Source of the DNA: an uncultured Eggerthellaceae bacterium
Lineage (GTDB): Bacteria; Actinomycetota; Coriobacteriia; Coriobacteriales; Eggerthellaceae
NCBI GenBank assembly: GCA_934670115.1
Contig: CAKUOV010000014.1
Coordinates: 1-47,770, forward strand
Reading direction: 5' to 3'
DNA length: 47,770 bases
Shown here: positions 24,813 to 32,382 of the stretch, one piece after another
Position numbering within the stretch: position 1 is the stretch's first letter
How the letters are laid out: the number at the start of each line of letters is the position of its first letter
Notes under the pieces: model-generated
Database searches by the model: none
Told to the model about the DNA's origin: nothing
What the model saw: the letters and a program-made list of their open reading frames with translations, nothing else
Program-made: the position numbers and the translations under genes

Positions 24813-25561
24813 TGGCTGATCAGATTAATAGCGCTGTTGAAGAAGAGATGGAATACACCGACGAGGAACTGATTCAGCAGCTGATAAAGGTGATGCGTCG
24901 CCGTATGGGTACGTATTCGCTTATGGCTCGCATGTTTCGCGTTGAAGCTGATCAAGAACTGCTTGATCAGCTTAGGGATATGCAATTTCCAGCTGCGGCG
25001 GAAAATGAACTTGTGTCTAAAGGCTATGAGTTGATAGTTGAGTACATGACCTCAATCTGGGAAAACACGTTAACCGAGCTAGCCGTGGATTACGTGCGTG
25101 TATTTATTGGCTACGGCATGAATAGCTCAAGTGCGGCGTTTCCGTACGAGTCGGTATATACCTCGGAGCATCACTTGCTCATGCAGGATTCTCGCGATGA
25201 GGTGCTAGCTCTGTATCGAGCGGCTGGTTTGGAAAAGGATTCCAGCTGGCCCGAAAGCGAAGATCATATTGCTTTGGAATTGGAATATATTGCCATTCTT
25301 ACACGACGTGCTATCGAGGCATTGGAAGTTGGAGACGAGGATGCGGCATACCAGCAGATGGTATGCCAGTGGAATTTCCTCCAAGATCATTTGACCAACT
25401 GGGCTCCTTCTATGGCGGTTGATATGCGCAAATTCGCACACACTGATTTTTACCGGGGCCTTTCGTATTTGACGGAAGGCTTCCTGACCGATGATCAGGA
25501 GTTTTTGGGAGGCCTTCTTGGGCTGGGTAACCAAGAAGGCCAAGATGAGGAAGATGCATAA
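24812..25561 (+). CDS. TorD/DmsD-family redox enzyme chaperone
   Basis: This all-helical 249-residue protein fits the TorD/DmsD/NarJ family, which binds the Tat signal peptide of molybdoenzymes and holds them until cofactor loading is complete. Typical features are the N-terminal helices with RMGTYSLMARMFRVE and the family region around YVRVFIGYGMNSSSAAFPYESVY (in parts), matching the usual EY.RLF.G...P..P.ES motif. An acidic N-terminal extension of ~25 residues is unusual. The obvious client is the Tat-type molybdopterin enzyme encoded at 32383. It follows its upstream neighbour with a TAATG overlap, with AAGGAG inside that gene as its ribosome-binding site. Confidence 0.88.
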   Translation: MADQINSAVEEEMEYTDEELIQQLIKVMRRRMGTYSLMARMFRVEADQELLDQLRDMQFPAAAENELVSKGYELIVEYMTSIWENTLTELAVDYVRVFIGYGMNSSSAAFPYESVYTSEHHLLMQDSRDEVLALYRAAGLEKDSSWPESEDHIALELEYIAILTRRAIEALEVGDEDAAYQQMVCQWNFLQDHLTNWAPSMAVDMRKFAHTDFYRGLSYLTEGFLTDDQEFLGGLLGLGNQEGQDEEDA

Positions 25562-25584
25562 AGGAGAAAGAGGAGGATCGACAG

Positions 25585-26250
25585 ATGTCCACAGAAGAAA
25601 CTGTCGAAGCGAACGCTGCCGCTGAAGAGCGTTTATATGCGGGTATGACACGGAGAGATGTGTGCATCGGCGCGGGCGCGGCTATTGCTCTTTTGGCAAT
25701 TGGCGGAGTGAAATACTTGGGCCAGCAACCGGGAGTACGACCTCCTGGAGGTCAGGATGAGGACCGTCTGCTTGCTGCGTGTATCCGCTGCGGCAAGTGT
25801 ATGGAGGTGTGTCCCCACAATATCATTAAGCCGCAACATATGGAGGACGGCGTTTTTGGCACCCGCACGCCGTATTTGTGCTTCGACGAGGGATGGTGCG
25901 ATTGGTGTGCCGAAAAAAATAACGGTGTGCCCAAATGCGCAGAAGTGTGTCCGACTAATGCTTTGCTGCTTCCGGAAGACGCAAAGGTTAAGACTACTAT
26001 TTTGGGAAAAGCAATATTAAAGACCGATTGGTGCTTAGCGTATAAAAGGCAGCTGGAGTGTCGTCGGTGCTACGGTGCATGCCCGTATGAGGCAATCATT
26101 CTGGATGCATACGATCGTCCGGTAGTGGATAGCGATCTGTGCAACGGGTGCGGTGCCTGCGAAGCGGCGTGCATCTCGCTGGAGAGCGGATCTATCTCTG
26201 CCAACATGGACACGCGGGCTATTGTGGTAGTGTCCGCTAAGGAGGCGTAG
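25585..26250 (+). CDS. NapG-like 4Fe-4S ferredoxin with membrane/Tat-like N-terminus
   Basis: A 221-residue polyferredoxin. Residues ~20-45 (MTRRDVCIGAGAAIALLAIGGV) form a Tat-like signal or anchor with a twin arginine. Four cysteine clusters follow: CIRCGKCMEVCP, CDWCAEKNNG...CAEVCP, CRRCYGACP and CNGCGACEAACI, so up to four [4Fe-4S] centres. This is the layout of NapG, which works with NapH to pass quinol electrons to the periplasm. It is followed 5 nt later by the NapH-like gene. The catalytic partner is not in this half of the island; the molybdoenzyme at 32383 is the candidate. Confidence 0.88.
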   Translation: MSTEETVEANAAAEERLYAGMTRRDVCIGAGAAIALLAIGGVKYLGQQPGVRPPGGQDEDRLLAACIRCGKCMEVCPHNIIKPQHMEDGVFGTRTPYLCFDEGWCDWCAEKNNGVPKCAEVCPTNALLLPEDAKVKTTILGKAILKTDWCLAYKRQLECRRCYGACPYEAIILDAYDRPVVDSDLCNGCGACEAACISLESGSISANMDTRAIVVVSAKEA

Positions 26251-26255
26251 AATCC

Positions 26256-27182
26256 ATGAAGAAACATGCTTTACGCACTATTATTCCCCTAATCGTCCTG
26301 CTAATTATTGCATGCGGTTACGTGGCAAACCTTCCTATAGGTAACATTTCTGCCTTTGGCTGGGATACCGTATCTCTCTTGTGTCCGCTGGGTGCTTTGT
26401 CGTCTATGTTGGCAGCAAAGATGATTGCGCCCCGTGCATTGATATCACTTGCTATTGCTGTGATATTGGTTTTGATATTTGGGAAGGCCTTCTGCGCTTA
26501 TATTTGCCCAACGCCTATCATCTCGAAATTACGCCAAGCGATTAGGAAAGAAAAGCCTGACGTCAAAACAGACCCCAAAAATAACCCGTTGTCGGATTCC
26601 GAAAAAAAGTTGTTGGAAGGCTGCAAGGGCGGATGCTTATCGTGTGATTCCTATGCTGACGTGCGTAAAGGCGCTATCGACTCGCGTCATTTCGTGTTAG
26701 GCGGCGCACTGTTGTCTGCATTGGTTTTCGGATTCCCGGTTTTTTGCCTTGTTTGTCCTATTGGCTTGACTTTTGCAACCATTCTTTTGATGGTGCTGCT
26801 CTTTGGCGGCGGAGATGTAACTATAGCCGCGCTGGTGTGTCCCGTTATCCTGATTCTGGAAGTGGTAGTGTTTCGCAAATGGTGTCATAAGATTTGTCCG
26901 CTGGCTGCTCTTATGAGCCTGGTGGCGAAAGGCAATAAGACGTTCGTGCCTACGGTAGATACCGAAAAATGCATCGATTGCGGCAAGTGCGCTCAGGCAT
27001 GCGCCCAAACGATTGACCCCCGCCATGCGGAGAAGGGCAACGCCATGAGCGAATGCACCAAATGCCGCGCCTGCGTTGAGGTATGTCCTACGGGTGCCAT
27101 TACCATGCCGCTTTTATCGATGAAGAAAACGAAGATCCTGGCTGAAGTTGAGTCCAAGACCGAAAAGCCAGCTGAAAAATAG
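26256..27182 (+). CDS. NapH-like membrane 4Fe-4S quinol dehydrogenase
   Basis: The 308-residue protein has four to five membrane helices carrying cytoplasm-facing CAYICPTP and CHKICPLAAL motifs, typical of NapH, and a C-terminal ferredoxin domain with CIDCGKCAQACA and CTKCRACVEVCPTG. NapH oxidises quinol and transfers electrons through NapG. The pairing napG-napH is tight here (5 nt). Function as a quinol dehydrogenase for a periplasmic reductase is a family-based inference. Confidence 0.88.
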   Translation: MKKHALRTIIPLIVLLIIACGYVANLPIGNISAFGWDTVSLLCPLGALSSMLAAKMIAPRALISLAIAVILVLIFGKAFCAYICPTPIISKLRQAIRKEKPDVKTDPKNNPLSDSEKKLLEGCKGGCLSCDSYADVRKGAIDSRHFVLGGALLSALVFGFPVFCLVCPIGLTFATILLMVLLFGGGDVTIAALVCPVILILEVVVFRKWCHKICPLAALMSLVAKGNKTFVPTVDTEKCIDCGKCAQACAQTIDPRHAEKGNAMSECTKCRACVEVCPTGAITMPLLSMKKTKILAEVESKTEKPAEK

Positions 27183-27204
27183 TAAAAAAACGAGTAATCC
27201 TTAC

Positions 27205-27235
27205 GGCTCCTGCGACGCAGTTGCGACCAGGAGCC
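27205..27235 (+). terminator. GC-rich hairpin after the NapH-like gene
   Basis: GGCTCCTG (27205-27212) pairs with CAGGAGCC (27228-27235) around a 15-nt loop. No T-run follows, so it may be a weak or factor-dependent terminator or an mRNA-stabilising hairpin. Confidence 0.45.
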
Positions 27236-27238
27236 TAC

Positions 27239-27309
27239 GATGAACATTTCAGGCGAGGAACGGAATAAACCTGGCTGGAGAGAGCCGTTCCTTGTCTGAA
27301 ATGTCCATC
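27239..27309 (+). promoter_or_regulatory. 25-bp inverted repeat upstream of the UvrD-like gene
   Basis: Bases 27239-27263 and 27285-27309 pair at 22 of 25 positions, two of the three exceptions being G-T pairs, with a 21-nt loop. It lies between the previous hairpin and the start codon at 27343, within the probable leader of that gene. No terminator U-run follows. Confidence 0.6.
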
Positions 27310-27342
27310 ATCGTGGCGTACTTAAAAAGAGAGGTATTCATT

Positions 27343-29268
27343 ATGCTTGCAGAATTGCCTTTTGATTGTTCGCGGAGCACCCGCATATTGGGCTCTAAAG
27401 GAGCGGGAAAGACCCGGCGCCTTATCAATTCGGTTGCAGAATACCTGGGTGAGGGTGGAGATCCTTGCCAAATCGTGGTGGTGTGCGCAACGCCAACGGC
27501 TGCAACACGATTTGCGGAATGCTTGCATGCGGCCTGCGGTAACATTGAACTTGTCGCTCGAGTGCGGGTTACTACCGCAAGACAATGGGCGCTGGAAATT
27601 CTGGATTGCCCTGAAGCATATGCGGCTACGGGACGTCGTGCGCGCATGATAGCACCTTTTGAAAAGGCGTTCGTATTGGAGGATGTAAAAACGTGCGGGA
27701 TGCGCCCAAAGCGTCTTAAAGAGATGTTGAAATTCTTGGAGCGCGGTTGGACGGAGTTCTCGGACGAGGACCCCGACTGGCTGATAGGCGATGAAGAGAA
27801 GAGTCTGCAGGATTTTTATCGAGGCAATCTTGCCTTTTATGAGGCTATGATCGAGCCTGAAATTTGCAATATGGCGTTGAAATATCTGAAGCACGACTCA
27901 GATGCTTTAAGAACCGCGCGCGTCAATGTGGTGCTGGTTGATGACTTTCAATTGATGAATCGAACTTCGCAATTACTGACTTGCTTGCTGGCGCAAAAAC
28001 ACCTGGTTGTTACCGTTGATTCTTTAAATACGGCTCCCGTATTCGATTCGTATCCCTATGCAGTAGGCATTGAAGAACTCGAGCAATGGGTGTCTAATAC
28101 GGAAACCCAGCAGCTTGGTGGCTGCAAACGCGAGGAAGCTATAGTCCGGATTACGCAATCGGTTATCGCAAACGGAACCATGCAGGAAAACCTCTGCAGC
28201 AAGCCGACGGAAATCAAGGTAAAGCCCGGGGACTTCCAACTTCTAACGGCCTCTACGCCTAAGCGTGAATTCCAAAAGGTCAGCGCATGGGTCGCCGATC
28301 TAATATCGCAGGGAATTAATCCACAGGATATCGCAGTGGTTCATCCGGGCGTACCTTCCTGGGGCAATTACGCCATTGAAGCTTTGCGTGCAGCGGGGTT
28401 CAAAGTGCAAGCCTATCAAGACGTTAGAACGTTGGGCGGCGATGTTCGAAATCTTGCGTCTTGCGAAGCAATGCAACTGGTAAGTTTGATACTGCTTGCG
28501 GGGCAACGCGATGACAGCATGGCGTGGAGGTGCTGGTGCGGCTATGGCGACTGGCTGACCTCAAGCGCGGTGTTTGATAAGCTGAGACGTCATGCATCTT
28601 ATAAGAACCTGAACCTCTACCAAACACTGGATTTAGCAGCGAAACACCAATTGACCTTGGATTGCTCGAACGACGTTGAAGTGGTGGCTGAAGGTCTTGA
28701 AACAGTCCTTTCGCGATACAAAAGCGCGATACGTATGCTGGAGCGGGTACAGGGGATGAAGGGCTTTGATCTGATACGCTCGTTGGCGGAGCAAAGCGCA
28801 CTAGGGGACAAGGCTTGCTCCAGGGTGGAGCAATTCTGTGGTGGCTTTACTCAATCGATGGACGTTTCTGCCATATGCAATGCGTTGCGAAACGCTTTGA
28901 CGGCACCAGCCCTTTCGCGATGCCTTGATGCCGTTTGCGTGGGGCCTTTTGGCGTTTTGTGCGGCTTGAATCCCCAGGCGGTACTCGTTGTAGGCATGGT
29001 TAACGGCTTCTTTCCTGAAGGTGATTATTTCAACCAAGGAGTTACCACTATTGATAAACAAACACGGATATCCCAACAAGATACGGCGCGTTTCTACGTA
29101 ATGGCATGTTCCGCTGAGCGTATCCAGGCGTTTAGTTGGTTCAAGCAAATTGAGATGAATTTAGCTTACAAGATGAAATTGAAAATAGAGCGCATTGGTT
29201 TGAAGTCAGGCCAAAAAGTTGCCTCGCTGAGTCCAAGCAAGTTTTTGGATTTAGTGCCAACTGAATAG
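27343..29268 (+). CDS. UvrD/AddB-like helicase-related ATPase
   Basis: A 641-residue P-loop protein with superfamily 1 features: Walker A GSKGAGKT at 17-24, a Walker B-like VVLVDDFQ near residue 195, and a C-terminal block VLVVGMVNGFFPEGDYF like the motif V region of UvrD/AddB, followed by QQDTARFYVMACSAE in the motif VI position. The usual DE-x-Q is DDFQ, and motif VI is atypical, so activity may be altered. No PD-(D/E)XK nuclease domain is present. ATG 27343 has GAGAGG upstream and is preferred to an earlier start at 27292, which falls inside a hairpin. Why it sits between napH-like and polyferredoxin genes is unclear. Confidence 0.75.
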   Translation: MLAELPFDCSRSTRILGSKGAGKTRRLINSVAEYLGEGGDPCQIVVVCATPTAATRFAECLHAACGNIELVARVRVTTARQWALEILDCPEAYAATGRRARMIAPFEKAFVLEDVKTCGMRPKRLKEMLKFLERGWTEFSDEDPDWLIGDEEKSLQDFYRGNLAFYEAMIEPEICNMALKYLKHDSDALRTARVNVVLVDDFQLMNRTSQLLTCLLAQKHLVVTVDSLNTAPVFDSYPYAVGIEELEQWVSNTETQQLGGCKREEAIVRITQSVIANGTMQENLCSKPTEIKVKPGDFQLLTASTPKREFQKVSAWVADLISQGINPQDIAVVHPGVPSWGNYAIEALRAAGFKVQAYQDVRTLGGDVRNLASCEAMQLVSLILLAGQRDDSMAWRCWCGYGDWLTSSAVFDKLRRHASYKNLNLYQTLDLAAKHQLTLDCSNDVEVVAEGLETVLSRYKSAIRMLERVQGMKGFDLIRSLAEQSALGDKACSRVEQFCGGFTQSMDVSAICNALRNALTAPALSRCLDAVCVGPFGVLCGLNPQAVLVVGMVNGFFPEGDYFNQGVTTIDKQTRISQQDTARFYVMACSAERIQAFSWFKQIEMNLAYKMKLKIERIGLKSGQKVASLSPSKFLDLVPTE

Positions 29269-29305
29269 AAGTTGCTCACCGTATAGAATGCTTTACGGAT
29301 TTGAA

Positions 29306-29340
29306 GAGAAGACCCGCTGAGATTTTCGGCGGGTCTTCTC
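29306..29340. terminator. Bidirectional terminator
   Basis: A perfect 12-bp stem, GAGAAGACCCGC (29306-29317) with GCGGGTCTTCTC (29329-29340), lies between the convergent UvrD-like and polyferredoxin genes, so it can serve both transcripts. T-rich flanks are modest on either side. Confidence 0.75.
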
Positions 29341-29355
29341 TGTGGAAGCGGATAA

Positions 29356-30558
29356 TTATCTCTGCAGGTCGTAGAGCTGATCAGAATTGATCAATCTGCT
29401 CACTTTACGAAACATGGTGTCGGGACGGTTGAATTCGACGGATGGCTTATTCATGTGGTAGGCGTAGGTCTTTCGCTCTGTTACATCCTGAACTTTTGCT
29501 AGGGGATAAAGTTTCAGTGCTTTAGCGGGACAGATATCCTGACAGCAGCCGCAGCCAACGCAGAGTGCGGGCATATGCGTTACGCCAAGTTTTTCGCTGT
29601 CTATCTTGAATTTACGCAAGGCTCCTACGGGGCAGAAATTTGCGCACATGCAGCATGTACGGCAGGTTTCGCGGTCAATGGCTACGCGATTGAAAAGAGG
29701 TAAGTGCAAGGTGGTCTCTGGTTCGGGATGGTGTTCTTGTGCCAGAGCGTCCAATGTCAAGAGAAGCTGTGCGCGTCGTACGGTGTCGGCCTTCGGCAGC
29801 GTGCCATCGTCAAGCACGTGATAAGACTCTTTTTCATCCGTGGTGTTATCTGGCAGGATGTCAGATAACGTTGCATTGGCGATGATGGCTGCTACTTGTT
29901 TTGATTCACTGCTCATGTTTTTGAAAAACGCGCGTTTGCTTTCGTCGAATTCGCTTTGCTGCTGACGTCTTACGACCGAAGGAAGTTTACCACGAAGCTG
30001 TGTTTTGCAAGGGCTGCCCCAGGCACTCAGAAGCTCTTTCGTGTTATGCACGACAGTTTGCGCTTGCGCGCCCGAGGTATTGTTGTCACATGATGAGCAT
30101 TCCCCATGGGCCAAGACAATGGAGCTTGCGCCGCCTTGAGCAATGCGCACAAGGATAGATTCATCTATGCGTCCCAAGCACGGGACAACTAGTATTTTGT
30201 CGGGATCGACCAGTTCTTGTGCGCGGGCGTAAAGAACTTGGCACATTATGGTTACGACCCCTTCGGAGGCTTCGGATACGTTGAGCGCCGCTTCGACTAA
30301 TTGCGAGCTGTTTTGCTGCGTTGATCTGAACACTTCTACGGGACAAGCGGCTATGCAAGCACCGCATCCCGTGCATCTGCTCCAGTCTATATCTAAAATG
30401 TTGTCGTTGCACTTGATGGCACGCGCGGGACATGCGTCTATGCAAGCGTTGCAAGTGGCGTTGCGGTTTCGAATCTTGACGCATTGTTGGGCACGAACGT
30501 CAAAGTCCTTGCTGCTAATGGCAAGAACAATGTTTGCAGCTGATTCCAATTGAGTCAT
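29356..30558 (-). CDS. Polyferredoxin with MvhD-like middle domain
   Basis: This 400-residue protein carries two N-terminal 4Fe-4S motifs (CNACIDACP, CTGCGACIAACP) and two near the C-terminus (CRTCCMCANFCP, CVGCGCCQDICP). Between them a domain with VVPCLGRIDESILVRIAQGGASSIVLAHGECSSC (in parts) resembles the hydrogenase/heterodisulfide-reductase iron-sulfur subunit MvhD/FrhD. It looks cytoplasmic, with no signal sequence, and probably connects soluble electron carriers to the respiratory island. It follows the LuxR gene by 6 nt on the same strand and is likely co-transcribed with it. Confidence 0.85.
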   Translation of the reverse strand: MTQLESAANIVLAISSKDFDVRAQQCVKIRNRNATCNACIDACPARAIKCNDNILDIDWSRCTGCGACIAACPVEVFRSTQQNSSQLVEAALNVSEASEGVVTIMCQVLYARAQELVDPDKILVVPCLGRIDESILVRIAQGGASSIVLAHGECSSCDNNTSGAQAQTVVHNTKELLSAWGSPCKTQLRGKLPSVVRRQQQSEFDESKRAFFKNMSSESKQVAAIIANATLSDILPDNTTDEKESYHVLDDGTLPKADTVRRAQLLLTLDALAQEHHPEPETTLHLPLFNRVAIDRETCRTCCMCANFCPVGALRKFKIDSEKLGVTHMPALCVGCGCCQDICPAKALKLYPLAKVQDVTERKTYAYHMNKPSVEFNRPDTMFRKVSRLINSDQLYDLQR

Positions 30559-30564
30559 GATTGC

Positions 30565-32085
30565 TTAATACCTTTCGAGTTCTTCATCCACCAAATCCAT
30601 TAATTCTTGCTGGGAATGCACGCCGAGTTTTTGGTAGATGCGTTTGCGGTGGGTGGTAACGGTGTTGTACGAAATAATCAGCGCTTCCTGGATGAATGCG
30701 GCATTGCGGCCCTTTGAGAGCATTACGAAAATCTCTTCTTCTCGTTTAGAAAGGCCGTATTGTTGCGCAATCTCGCTACAATGGTCAAGAAAGTGGTGGT
30801 GATGGTTGCTGGGTAGGATGCGGGAGATAAAATCAAGGTCATGCTCGGTGAATACACTCAGGTAGGTCATGACCAAAATGCATACAGCCATTGTTTCGCA
30901 GATAATAAAGATTAGGGGCGTGTGGGGCAGCAGCATATCAACACTTTGGCCAACAATGAAACCCACGGCACCGCCGCTGTACGACATTCCAACCGCGAAG
31001 AGCACCACTTGGAAAGCGCTGTGTTCTCCCATCAGGCCAATAAGAAAAACGGCACCAGTCCAAGAAAGCATCATCAAAAGCACTGTAGTGCCGCTTGTAA
31101 GGGCGTAGGGAATTATTTTAGACCCTGCATCGAACGCAATCTGCGTGAAAAGAACTGCGCATAAGCTGGTCAGCAACGCAACGCGATATACATAAGATAA
31201 ACGAAAACGTTTGGGAATGAGCGCCAGCATAATGATGATGACCAGAACTGTAGCAACTACGACTACGGTACCCACTGCATGCATCTGGCTAAAAAGCGAG
31301 CTGCCGGCAACGTTTACGCCTCCTCGTATCAGCATAGTGCGTGCCCATTCGAGGACCAGACGCCAGGCGAATACCAAAAGGCCAAAACGGATGAGCAGCT
31401 TGCGCCGCTCTGCGGTTTGCATGTCCTCCGCTTTTATTTCATTTTGATCGCTGAAGATTTCAATTTTGCAGTTATCGCTTATCGTCAATGTTACACCGCA
31501 CATGAGCGCGACGCCCATGGCAAACATGGCTGCAGGAAGTTCTTGCATGAGCGATGAAACGCCCAATATGATGGCGGTTAACCCAAAAGCTATAACGCAG
31601 AAAGAGAGACGTTCCTTGTAATCTAGCTGCGAGAAGCGATTCCCCAATATACCAAACAGCATAGCGGCTGCAGCAGCGGTCAGAATTGCCCCGATTGGAA
31701 CCAAAAACCATAAGGTGCTCTCACTTATGCTCGAGAAGGAGAGGACGACCGATCCAATACCGAGCAAAGCTGCCAGGGGCAGCGGTAGGACTCTGCTTTC
31801 AACGAAAACGGAAGACGCCTTATTCTGCCTATAAAGCACGACACAGCAGAGGGCAAAAGCAATGGCTTGGGCGACGTATGAACGGTTAAGGGCAGATTCG
31901 GGGCCATCGAAGCTTTCAACGTAAGCCGTTACGCTGCAAAACATGATAAGGAACCACGCTGAAAGACAGCCAACACTGATTGCCAATGCGGCGTTTCGCA
32001 CAATGCGCTTTTTGTCGCACTGATGCGTGCCTCCTTGCTCAACCGCGAACGCTTGAGACAGTCCGCGAACAATGCGTTCTCCCAT
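30565..32085 (-). CDS. Membrane-bound LuxR-type transcriptional regulator
   Basis: The protein has about 12 hydrophobic segments over the first ~420 residues and a C-terminal LuxR-type helix-turn-helix (GLSKREEEIFVMLSKGRNAAFIQEALIISYNTVTTHRKRIYQKLGV, in parts). Regulators of this build are abundant in Eggerthellaceae and usually lie beside the oxidoreductase genes they control. Here it is divergent from the molybdoenzyme gene and followed 6 nt later by the polyferredoxin. It probably senses a substrate or redox state in the membrane. The start at 32085 has GGGGG 5 nt upstream. On the minus strand TATAGT (32124-32129) with CGTAAA (32148-32153 in plus coordinates) 18 nt apart may be its promoter. 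Confidence 0.9.
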   Translation of the reverse strand: MGERIVRGLSQAFAVEQGGTHQCDKKRIVRNAALAISVGCLSAWFLIMFCSVTAYVESFDGPESALNRSYVAQAIAFALCCVVLYRQNKASSVFVESRVLPLPLAALLGIGSVVLSFSSISESTLWFLVPIGAILTAAAAAMLFGILGNRFSQLDYKERLSFCVIAFGLTAIILGVSSLMQELPAAMFAMGVALMCGVTLTISDNCKIEIFSDQNEIKAEDMQTAERRKLLIRFGLLVFAWRLVLEWARTMLIRGGVNVAGSSLFSQMHAVGTVVVVATVLVIIIMLALIPKRFRLSYVYRVALLTSLCAVLFTQIAFDAGSKIIPYALTSGTTVLLMMLSWTGAVFLIGLMGEHSAFQVVLFAVGMSYSGGAVGFIVGQSVDMLLPHTPLIFIICETMAVCILVMTYLSVFTEHDLDFISRILPSNHHHHFLDHCSEIAQQYGLSKREEEIFVMLSKGRNAAFIQEALIISYNTVTTHRKRIYQKLGVHSQQELMDLVDEELERY

Positions 32086-32200
32086 AATCGCCCCCGTTTG
32101 ACCCCTCGAATCTCTACAAAAAGACTATACCCGTTTAACAACCGTGGCGTAAAGTAGAAAAACATGTCGTTTTCCTGCCTTGACCTGAAGTTTATTCAAA

Positions 32201-32219
32201 ATACCCTTCAAAAGGGTAT
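32201..32219. promoter_or_regulatory. Operator-like inverted repeat before the molybdoenzyme gene
   Basis: ATACCCTT (32201-32208) and AAGGGTAT (32212-32219) form a perfect 8-bp inverted repeat with a 3-nt spacer, in the divergent region between the LuxR-type regulator and the molybdoenzyme. It is a good candidate binding site for that regulator. It lies about 160 nt before the ATG at 32383; the intervening leader holds no recognised riboswitch. Confidence 0.5.
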
Positions 32220-32382
32220 GAGCTATTCCAAGGTAATCACCCTAAGCTGTGACGCTCTTTTTGAGATTTGCCTTCGCCCGAGTGGTTACTTTTTCAGACG
32301 CGCTCTTTATGCTCCAAAGCATATGGAACGGCGGAGGGTTCGTTCTGTGAAAAGCGTAAAAGAAGAAGAAGGAGGAGGAGGT

